A stretch of 64,000 bases of DNA, from contig CM049310.1 of the NCBI GenBank assembly GCA_026874595.1, forward strand, positions 52,406,558-52,470,557, given 5' to 3'. Positions 48,401 through 60,400 of the stretch are shown piece by piece (positions within the stretch are counted from its first letter, which is position 1; every line of letters starts with the position of its first letter). This stretch comes from Sipunculus nudus (taxonomy: Eukaryota; Annelida; Sipuncula; Golfingiida; Sipunculidae). Position numbers and translations under genes: made by a program. The notes beneath the pieces were generated by a model that worked only from the letters and a program-made list of their open reading frames with translations, had not been told where the DNA came from and did not search any database.

Positions 48401-51400
48401 GACAGCTTTGTAATGTGGGATTGCAACTTTTTTGCTTTTTTTATGAAAGCTTCTGGTGATGTTAATCTTTATTAAGTAGACCTCAGATACCAGAATAGGT
48501 TTCTTTAAGTTTAAAACTTGTTGACCCATGGGACAAAGTCAGATAAAGATCAGGCTATCTTGACAGTGAATTTGGTGGTCATGGACCACAGGGCTTGTGT
48601 TTATGGCAATCCCTGTTACAGGACAGTCCTACATTTGGACCCTTTGGCATGATCTAGATTGTGTTAATAAATATATATCGGTAAACAGTATTGCTATACA
48701 ATGTGCATGTATTGTTATCAAGAGTGTAATCATAACATCACCTCAGCGTATTACCAGTAGTTGAGCACGTGTACAGGACTGTCCTACATTGTAAACCCTG
48801 AGCAATGTACTCATTGTCTTGTTATGTGTAAACAAATATTACTGATACTGAGTCTATAAAGATGTGTAGTCAGAAGTTTAATCACCTGGTGCTCTCATTC
48901 CACTGGTACATATACTGAACCGTAAAGCATTCAATCAGTGACAATGTGTTTTGCCACTATTACCTTGGACTTTATTTTCTGAAGGGTACTTAAAAAAATT
49001 TTGGAATTTTTGGGGGGTCGGGGGGAGGAAATTTAATCTACATTATGAGACTGGAACTAGTAGAGACAGTCACATTCAAAGGTTTTTTTACTAGCTTTTG
49101 ATGTGTAAAAAAACATAAGTAAACTAGAAAGCTGCATTCCAAGGAATGCAAGCCTCCGCCATGTGGAGGGGGGGGGTCCTGTTGAGGGAAGATCCTGAAC
49201 CTGTGTTTGCATTCCCTTATCCTGCCCATATTACCAGGTCAATTTTTGCTGCATGATGAACTGTACATAGGCCCCGGTCAAAGGTCATGGCTACAGGATC
49301 CACTTAAAAAAAAATTGTGGACCCATTAAAAGCCAAAACGTTTGACCAAAACCCTTCATCTTGCCCATATGGCTCACCCACCCATGCATGAAGAACCCTT
49401 TCCATTTCGAGGTCATGGGGTCAAAGGTCACAGCCACAGGGCCCACTTCTTGAAAAAAAAATTGTGGACCCTTTTAAAGCCAAAACGTTTGCCCAAAATC
49501 TTTCATCTTGCAAATATGACTCACCCACCCATGGATGAAGAACTCTATCAATTTGAGGTCACAGGGTCAAAGGTCACAACCACAGGGCCCACTTCTTATA
49601 AAAATTTATGGACCCATTTTAAGCCAAAACGTTTGAGCAAAACCCTTCATCTTCCGCATATGGCGCATCCACCCATGCATCAAGAACCCTTTCGATTTGG
49701 AAGTCATGGGGTCAAAGGTCACGGCCACAGGGCCCTCTTCTTGAAAAAAAAAAACTTATGGACCCATTAAAAGCCAAAACGTTTGACCAGAACCCTTCAT
49801 CTTGCATATATCGCTCATCATCCAACGCATGAAGAACCCTTTCGATTTTGAGGTCACGGGGTCAAAGGTCACAGCCACAGGGCCCACTTCTTAAAAAAAA
49901 CTTGTGGACCCATTTAAAGCCAAACCGTTTGACCAAAACCCTTCATCTTGCACATATAGCTCACCCACCCATGGATGAAGAACCCTATTAGTTTTATGGT
50001 CCTGGGGTCAAAGGTCACGGCCACAGGGCCCACTATTTATAAATGCTTGAGGATCCATTTTTAGCCAAACCGTTTGACCAACACATGTCATCTTGCTCAT
50101 ATATTTGCTCGCCCACCCATAGATGAAGAACCCTATTTAGTTTGAGGTCACAGGAGCAAAAGTAAAGGCTAGAGAGCTGCCCTCCTCATTTTCACACTGT
50201 GTAATACACCCATTCTAATTATGCCCCATGTGAGGGGATGCTCTGCCTTGTGGTGCCCTTGTTTTGTTTTGGGAAAGTTATCTTGGTCATAATTATGGAT
50301 CTGTTTGTAGACCAGACAAAGATATACAATTCTGACAGTGAAGCATCGCCTGATTACCTACAAAAGCAAGTATAATTGACCTATTTATAGAGAAATATCA
50401 CTAACCTCTGAGATATTAATTAAGAAACGTGATAATATCCTTTAAGGGTCTTAGGCCGAGGTCCGTATGAAAAGATGATAAAAAAAGCAGTTGGAATTGT
50501 TTACCTATTTAATTATAGCATTTTATATTCATAATGTCTGCCACAGTGTTTTCTTCTGTTTATAAAAAAATTTCTACCACCCTTTGACCATAGGATGTAC
50601 GTTACTGTATTCTAAGTTCATCTTAATCCTTGCTTTTATTGAGAACTAGCTGATAAACCCGGTATACTGGGCTTTTTACCGGGGTTTGGGAGATATATTT
50701 ACTGAGATATTGAATGTTTGCTCATTTTTTATTAGAAAAGTTCAAAGAAAATAAAGACTTTTAGTGGGATACTCTCTGAATATGATATGTACAAATATTT
50801 TTTTACTGTTATTTTGTGGCACTGTGCTCTTGGCAAAATCATAGCCCGGTGTGTTTACCTTAAAGACCTGGTCAGTGATGGTTAACATTAAGAACCGGAA
50901 TGAGACGCAGGGGCCTTCAGGTTTTTGATGATATTTAATGGTTTCTATCGTTGAACGTATAAAGAATAGATTGATGTAATGAACACATGAAAGATTGATT
51001 AAAAGTAAGTTGCAAGGAAACTGTTCCTGAAGAAGGAAACAGAAATATGCATACATTGTAAGTAGCAGAAGCGGACCCAGCGGGACTCCTTGCATTATTC
51101 ATATGAACAATAGTCCTTAGTGTTAGAGGTTAAGTGACCACGATGCACGCATTCCAGTGATTGCCGAAGGCAGTTCGGCTGTGCTCAGTAAAAAAAACGG
51201 AAAAATCACTCAAAATTATATGTACATTTAAAATTATTTATTTTCATATCACCTATGTCACTGCAGGGATAATAACCTTTAGGATGTTGCATGGCACAAT
51301 ATTGTACACAACGCGGTTTTAGAGAACATTGCAAACAAACGTGAACCGAATTCCTTTTATAAGTATTAGATGAGACTGCTTTTGGTCAGATGCAATGCAT

Positions 51401-54400
51401 GTGTGCCCATGTTACTACAAAAGTTTTCCCCTCTGCTTGTTTTAACCCTGAAAGGTTATTATGGTACAGGGCTCTTGAGTAAGATTAGCCATAAATACAA
51501 GACTTGTTGGGAAATTTGTGAAAGGGATTTCAATGGAATACTTGGTGATCGCATATATCTAGTTTATAAATGTTATTAATCCAGATGGCAGATGTAGATC
51601 CAAGATCATTTTGATCTCTTTGTCAATGTGCTTAAAAGCAAATGTATGACCACATGTAATGTCTGGTGGGAAGGTTGGCAATAATTATCAAGACAGGGCT
51701 GCTGTTTGTATTCCATATTTGTTTTGTATTTTTTTCCAGGATGTTTGAAGAGCATGGACTTATTTGTCGCTACTACTTCTTTTTTGGATCTGAGCGACTT
51801 CTGGTGGGAGATCCTGAGATCATGAAGCACATCATGGTTACAAACTCAAAGAACTACATCAAACCACCAAACCGTATGAAGTACGCAAATCCTCATTCCC
51901 TTTGTGTTTCATTACTTTCCAGTAACAGTGAAACAAATGGAGAAACAATATTTCATACTGAATACCAATATATCCATGTAAATTTACTTTTTATATGCAT
52001 GTCATATGACTTGCGAAGAATATGAAGGATTTTGATAAAACTCATCAGAAATGTTAATCAGTGAAATAACTGGCCTAAGTTCGATTACCATCAAAATCCA
52101 TGCTTATTTAATGAGGTCAGAGGTGACTTACCAAAATCGTATGGATTTTCAGGAAACTCATTATTCATATTTACAAATAGAGTTTCTGACCTGTATTTAC
52201 TTTGTTACGTGGTGACATAAAAGCGGACCGAACTGTCTTGCTAGTGAAGTTTGCTTTTCTAGTGGAGCGGTTGGAAGGCCAGACTTGTGCGCCACTGACA
52301 TGGATTCGAATCCCGGATCGGCCCAGAATTTTCCCCTGAGCAATTTGTCTTTGAACAAAATGGGGGCTTGTCTGACATGACGGTAAACTTTGTGCCCCAG
52401 GGAATAAGCTCACCAAAGTGTGACTCCTGGGATAATTAGTCTTGTTCTGATAGCAGAACGCTCTTAGGAGGGGGTGTGTTACGGGGTGACATAAAAGCAG
52501 ACAGAACTGTCTCGCTAGTGAAGCTTGCTTTTCTAGCGAAGCAGTTGGATCGACCCAGAATGTTCCCCTGAGCAATTTGTCTTCGTAACACCTCATCAAA
52601 ATTCACACATATATGAGGTTAGAGGTCACTAGAATTACAACAGGCATATTATGCATGTTTGCAGTGCTCTTGTTTCCAAAGGTTTAACAGAAAGTAGCTA
52701 TATAAACATCATTAAACCTCTCAGCATGTATTGAAAGGAGGCATATGGGGGATCATGCATTTATTTCCTTATATATACATGAGTTCATATAAATATTTAG
52801 GTCAAAATTAATTTATGGGGATACTTTCTTAGATCCCCAAGAGTACAAACATTCATTTGCAATTGTTTTCTTTCTTCTGCCCTTGTCTGTGGTAGATCTC
52901 AAAATGTGGCTGACTTTTAAAAAATAACTTATGTGCAAAATATTAATCATGGGTGACAGTGTTGCACTTGATATTTATTTTTAACCTTGACCTTATTCAA
53001 AAGTCTTACACACCAAAACCAGTTCTCCATAATCACACAGTTGTGAGCATTGGGGGAGGAGGGAGGGGGTCTAATGATCATTTGGTTATTGCAAACATCT
53101 AATTCTGTGGAAAGGCAGATTTTATTAAAATTAGCCCTTATGTTAATGAGATGCTAGAAAATTCAGTTTACATTAAAATAAACATATAGTGTCATGTTTA
53201 TCAAATAAACCAGATTTAAATATTAATGTCCAGTTTCAAGGTATGATTATAACATGAAATATATATCAAAACAGTCTGAATCTAAAGATTACTGAACAAT
53301 GTTATCTGATTTCATGCAATGGTGCAATATAATGCTCTGTTGCTCAGAGTGGAAAGTTGTATTTCACTATTTATAATGCAGACTTTATTTTCAGAATAGT
53401 CAAGATGGTCTTGGGGGATCTTGGTCTAGTCAGCATAAATGGAGCTGAACATCTAGCAAAGAGAAAATTGATAAACCCTGCCTTCAGCTATGCAAGTATC
53501 AAAAGTATGTATAAAGTTAGTACTTTTGACAGGGAAATCAAAGATGATTATATCTTTATATCTCTCTCCTTCTCTCTCTTATTGTTGTCTGTGATGGAAA
53601 TTCCTAGAAAAATGCCCAGTTATTATCATGAGTTTGTGTCCATTTTCCTTCCATTTGTCAGTCAAGTGATCCAGCTGTTCTGTGAGCGAGGCAAAAATTA
53701 TAACCTTATGACCCAGAAATTTAGCTTTATATCCTGACAGTTCCTGATGAAATCACCTGAACAACCCAAAATGACCTTTCTCTCTTGAAAACTCACACTG
53801 AAACTAAACTTTATCATAACTGAGTCCTGTAATTTAATGTCCTAATCACCTTGGAGAGTTTTACTTGTTACAGAGTATACATTGAGACCATCAACAGAAT
53901 TTTAATCAACAACCAAATTAAAAAACTGAACCCAGCTGGGAATTTTTAAATAGTTATAAAGAATCACTTTTCTCCAATAAAAATAAGGGCTATAAAAGCT
54001 TTGCTGGATGTGTCTACCTTCTCTCACCAAAGATAATCAGGTACCACAGAAAATCCACACCCCTATTTGAAGCCACAATTTTGGTTGAAAATAATTAGTG
54101 TATAATAGCACCCCATTTCTGGCCTAAGTCAGGGGTGATGTATATTGTATTTATGACACTCATTGGAATTTTACTGATTCCGTGGCAGTGAACTTGCCAA
54201 CACTTGCAAAGGCCTCATAGTTCTGGAAGTAGATTATAACAATTGAAATCATAATAAATTGTCTATTCTCTAGTTGTTGTTAAGTTTTAAAAAAGATGAT
54301 TATCAGGCCTAAACAGGGTACAACTTCTATGTGGTAGGATTCACAGATGCACAGTTCAACAAAGCTGAGTGACTTGTAAACTTGACATAGTGAAACTTCA

Positions 54401-57400
54401 TCTTTAATTTACTTGGAGTACCATAAGTGTCACCAATGTCAGGCTGCAGCCATGACCACACAACTGACCATGACCCTCTCAACAGGCAGTAATTAAAACT
54501 GAGCAAGCAACAGGTCATTATTGCTCACTTGTGTCAAGTTTTTTAAAGTGATTAGTGTCAAAGTGTGTCATGGACCATTTCCCTATAAAAGAAGTTCATG
54601 GACCAGACAGTCCTCAATGCTATAGCGCCATCTACCGACTTAAAATGGTATCAAACGTCAACAATAGGCATGATCATGCATATTTCAGTACGAAGATCAT
54701 CAGTTCTCTGAGGTTCAAGCCATATGAAAGGTGCACCGGTATATGAATTATTTCACAATGAACTCAGTAAATAAGATCAAACTTAATGGTATCTAACCCT
54801 GTATTATTGGAAAACATCAACTGATGATTAAGTGGTCTTTCTGCCTTCCAAACAATGTGCCGTGCAGCCTGAAAATAGTAGGGAAATTATACTTTCATGT
54901 AAAATATGCATCAAGGTTTTTTGTTCCTATATTATGAAGGAAAAATGTGGATTATCTTTAGTGAAAAACTCTGCTTGTGTTTCCTGTTTTCCATGTGTGA
55001 ATAGTTTCAGTTGATGTTAGGTCTTGGCTGAGCTCCATGACTTATGGGTCACTTTTTCTTTACAGAAATGTTGCCCCTCTTTGAATCTGGTACAGCCCAG
55101 TTGAGGGACAAATACATAAAGGAGATAGAGGCGTCAGGGGAGACATGGAAAGAGTGTGACATACACAATTATATGTCGCTCATGGTGAGTGTGAAAAAAA
55201 AGAAGAACATTCTTGAGATTGTACCACTCACCTTACAGTGTAAAAAAATGCGTTTTAAGCACTTTCCACAACTGATACAGATAACAACTGTGTCAGCAGT
55301 TACTGCTACATAAAAAATAAGCTGGAGACTTTGGTTTGTTTGTAGTGAAAACATAAAGCCTGTCAAGTCAGCAAAATTGTATTTTACTTTCATTTTAATG
55401 ATGCCATGTGTTGTGATGGCATCATTGCTTATATTGTATAACATATTAGTCCGGACTTAAGTTCACTTTTTTAGCTCAGCTGACTGTAAGTCATCTGAGC
55501 TATAGTGATCACCCTTTGTCCGACGTCTGTCTGTCTAGCTGTCCGACTGTCCGTCCGTCCGTCCGTATGTTAACCAGGCAGAAATCGTAACCGCTGGACC
55601 TGAAATCTTGTAACTTAAAATTCTGAGAGGTCCATGAAAAATCTCCTTGGAAACCAGAAATTAGGCCTCTGTTACCCATATCCTTCGAGCTATTGGGCAC
55701 CAAATTACCCCCAAGAATAGTAAAAAATTTCATACAAAAACTTCAATATCTCACTAACTACATCACTGATGATCAAGATTTTTGGCATACATATTGATCA
55801 TGAGCTGTTCCATCAGTTCCTGCAGACTGGTGGCGCCACCTGTATTTTTCGATTTTTGCCAATTTTTTTCTCTATATTTGAGACCTTTAAAAATGTGAAC
55901 AAATCATAAAGACTGGACCTAGAATCTTCATTCTTTACACAATGAGAGACCTATGAAAAGTCTCCATGGAAAGCAGAAATTAGGTCTCTGTTACCCATAT
56001 CCTTCGAGCTATGCGGCTCTAAAGTACCCCCCAGAATAGTCGAAAAATTTCAAACAAAAACTTCAATATCTCATTAACTACATCATTGAAGTTCATGATT
56101 TTTGGCATACATATTGATTATGAGATGTTTCATCAGTTTCTGCAGACTGGTGGTGCCAACTGTATTTTTTTAATTTTTTACGAATTGTTTTCTCTATTTT
56201 TAAGACCTTTAAAAATGTGAACATTTGTTAACAGGGCACAAATAGTAAAGTCTGGACCTAGAATCTTCATTCTTGACACAATCAGAGACCTATGAAAAGT
56301 CTCCATGGAAACCTGAAATAAGGTCTCTGTTATCCATATCCTTTGAGTTGTGGCGCTCCCAATTACCCCCAGAATAATGGAAAATTTGATAAAAAAAACT
56401 GCAACATCTCAGTAACTCAAACATTGATGGTCATGATTTTTGGCATACATATTGATCAAGAAGTGTTCCATCCTGCAGACTGGTGGCGCCACCTGTATTT
56501 TTTCAAATTTTTACAATTTTTTTTCTCTATTTTTGAGACCTTTAAGGATGTAGTTATCTGTCAACAGGGTACAAATCGTAAAGACTGGACCTAGAATCTT
56601 CATTCTTGACACACAGGGAAACCCATGAAAAGTCTCCAAGGAAACCTGAAATTAGATCTCTGTTGCCTATATCCTTTAAGCTGTATGGCCCCAAAATACC
56701 CCCCAGAATAATGAAAAATTTCATACAGAAACTTCAATATTTCATTAACTACATCACTGATGGTCATGATTTTTTGCATACATATTGATTATGAGATGTT
56801 TCATCAGTTTCTGCAGACTGGGTGCGCCACCTCTATTAATTTTTCAAATTTTTACAAATTTTTTTAAAGATGTGGTTATCTGTCAACAGGGTACAAATCT
56901 TACCAACTGGACCTAGAATCTTCATTCTTGTCATGCAAGGAGGCCCATGAAAAGTATATGTGAAAACCTGAAATTAGGTCTCTGTTTCCCATATCCTTCA
57001 AGCTATAGGACTCCTAAGTATCCCTCAGAATAATGGAAAATTTTATACAAAAGCTGAAGTATCTGAACAACTAATGCAGAGATCACCATGGTTCTTTGCA
57101 TGGATATTGATTATGGAGTGATTCATCAGTTTCTGCAGACTGGTGGTGCCACCTATATTTTATTAAATTTCAAATTTTTTTCTCTATTTTTGAGACCTTT
57201 AAGGATGCTGTCATCTGTTAATGTGGCACAAATTGTAACAACTGGACCTAGAATCTTCATTCTTGTCATGCAAGGAAGCCCATGAAAAGTGTCTGTGTAA
57301 ACCTGAAACTAGGTCTCTGTTACCCATATCCTTTTTTTTTCTGTTTTTGAGATATATAAATACAGACACAATCTTGGCCTGTTGATTAATCTGTTTGATG

Positions 57401-60400
57401 CTTCATTTGAATGGGGATATACTACCATTCAGATGATAAAATTTCCTTTTGCGAATCTCTTCCCAGTCAGCTGAGCGTCATGACCCACGGGTCACTTGTT
57501 AAGGACTTGCATTTGGACTCGAGGGTCCTGGACTCTGACTTGGAGGTTAGGACTTGGATATCAGGTGGAATTCAATTTGATTACAGAAGGGGACACACTG
57601 GCTAGACTCTTATAGGTGAATATTGATAGAATATTAAAAAAAGTATAAAGAAAACTATATATTTCAGGCTTAATCTCTGCTTTGGGATCTAAATATAATT
57701 AAATTATGGTAAAAAAATGTGTGAAAGATATTATATCTCGAGAGTTAGACTTTGACTAAATTCCATAAGACTCAAAACTATATCTTGGACATGGACTTAT
57801 ACTTGCATATAAGCTCAGATCATGTGGACTCCTCTTCAACTCTATTTTAATTTATAACTTATCAGTTATGATGATGTCATCGTGGTAGTGTCATTACCAA
57901 TCTTGAAGGACTGTATGTAGAAAAAAATCATGCAGTAGATAAAAAGACGCTAATTTGGTTTGGATAAGATTCATTAGTTTGGTTGGCACTTAATGAAGAT
58001 GTGTTTTACAGTTAACCAATCCACCTAGAAAAATTAACAGTTGGTCCAGCCGGTTCTTCCAGCCTAGGACTCAGCCTTGGCCTCAGAAAGGCTTTGACTC
58101 AGACTCGGGTCTTCAGCTTTTTTTGGTCTCCTTGACATTGCCCGAGGGTTGTGACTTGAACTTGACGTTGGCCTCGCAAGGTCATGACGTGACTGAACTA
58201 CAACACTGAATTGGTCTCCCACATATGTCACTGATATATATGTCGTTGAGATCTTTTGGAGAATTGTTCAGACAAATAACCTTTGGAGAATAGTACAGAC
58301 AAATAACTTTAGGAGAATTTTGAAGACAAATTAATTTTGGAGCATTGATGGGACAAATAACAAGTCCTTCAAAAGGGAAGTCAGGCAAACAAGGATGACC
58401 TCATAACCATTGTTGCCCATCCACACTTTATCTGATATGCATATTTATTCTGACAATATGCTGAAACACTAGGGATATAACATTTCACTGTTGCATTGTT
58501 ATATCGTGATATAAAGTAAAATATTGTATCCAAATGGCCAGATGCTCCTGTAGAGACACATTGATGATGTTCAATTATTTGATGGAAAGTTTTAGATAGG
58601 ACATTACAAAAAAATAATTTCTTAGTGCCAATTGAGATGTTTAAGGTGTCATTGGTAAGAACAAGTCAAAGCTTATTGGCTTATCATTGTGTATCAATTT
58701 GAAGTAAACTTATTTACATTTTAGTTTACAGGGAAAATTTTGCTTGGATTCAGATTGATAATACATCTTACAAGTGAATATTTTTAATACTCTTTGGTCT
58801 ACAGACAATTGATTTTTAATATTAAGTTTTTTCTGTATTTACATTTTAGACAATGGATGTGATTGGACAGTCAGCCTTTGGCTACATGTTTAACAGTTTA
58901 CACAATGAACATACTGAAGTAGCAAATGCCTTTGTCTCCATTCTTGCCAAGTTTGACATTAGGTAAGTTATTTAGTGATGGTAAAGGTGGAGGTTTAAAG
59001 TATATTCATTCTCCATATGGCTGCCTTCCATGACCAGTACACTTTCACTCCTGGGTGAAAAGAGTGCAAGCTTGTGGTAAAAACTTTCACCACTGGTCTT
59101 AGCACAAAAGGTTGTTGGAATCGGAGGGGAACCCTTAACCTTGTGGTCCATGTCCAGTGTCTTGTGAATGAATTTCTTGCCATGAATTTCTTCTGCTTCA
59201 TTAGGCGGAATGTTGTCTATAGAATTATAATATTTTTATTATCTCAGAAAGAATTGTTGCTTTATTGTTTTTATTAAAATCAAAGGGAAGGCAATATATG
59301 CTATTGCAGACATTTTAGATTATTTAGCTTTAAAAGCATTTTATTTACGTAACATATCAAGATTTATTTCTGATGGTGATAAGGAACAGAATAGATTTTC
59401 ATAATTTTAGCTGGAGAATGCTGGCAATCCCCTTCTACCAGCACCTCCCAGTGAATGAGGTCAGAAAGTTCAAAGGCCACATGGAGGTCATTGAACAAAC
59501 TGTGAGAGGAGTGATTGACAAGCGGCTGAAACAGCTGGAAGAACAAGGTAATTTTGTATCTACAGTGTATTTATTCTGAAAATCAAAATGAAAGATGTAA
59601 GATGTAAATTAAAAAAAAGTGACATTGAGAGGTCTGCCAAGCTGCCATGAGCTGGGATTTCCTCATGATCCTTATGGCACAAAAAAAATGTTACCCTGCT
59701 CTTCCACCTCAAAACTCAGGATTGTCTTATACATGGGTCTGGCTTGTACACAAGACTTTACGGTGCATAAACTAATATATGCTGTATAAGATCAGGGCTT
59801 ATATGAGAGGGGGTATACCCAGCCTGGGAGGAATTTCTAGTTCTTACAGTCATTTCACTGTATGCTCACTTGCTCAGCTGCTATATACCCGATAGTTTAC
59901 CCGGTGTACTCGACTTTTGAATTGAAAGTAGTTGGACATATAAGGCCATCCTTAAAAATTTCTGTGTTGGGGCTAACATTGGTCCAAAAAAAGTCATCAG
60001 GTAGGGAGGAAAAAAATATTTTTTTAAAGGAGGATCTGGAGTTTACTACACCTTTTTTTACCGGATATTAGCATATGCGAGGTTTATGTCAAATAACATA
60101 CCCGTACTCCATTCATTCCTTGCCTCGATACCATTGAAACATGCACAACAAGGTATCTTTGAACAGATTTTGTGTTTTATTACAGGCTTAAAATCCTGTA
60201 CTTGGGTTTAAAATGTTTTAGTACATGCTTTGAACATGTACATGTCAAACATTCACGTATTTGAAAAGTTATCAAGTACTTTTCCAATAATGGTCAGGCA
60301 TGTTATCATGGAAGCATTATAACTGATGTATATCCCATTGCACAGGTTCGCATTAGGCCTGTAAGCCTTGTTCTGGATCTCACATGAATTTGCAGACAAT

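Noticed and set aside
49342-49770. 142-codon frame in P450 intron 2
   Set aside because: Translation of the 155-bp tandem repeat.
51874-51880. Alternative exon 3 donor at 51874
   Set aside because: It would leave one spare base and break the frame into exon 4; the donor at 51881 fits.
51666-52025. 119-codon frame read straight through P450 exon 3
   Set aside because: Both ends are intron sequence; only 51740-51880 fits the splice phases and the P450 family.
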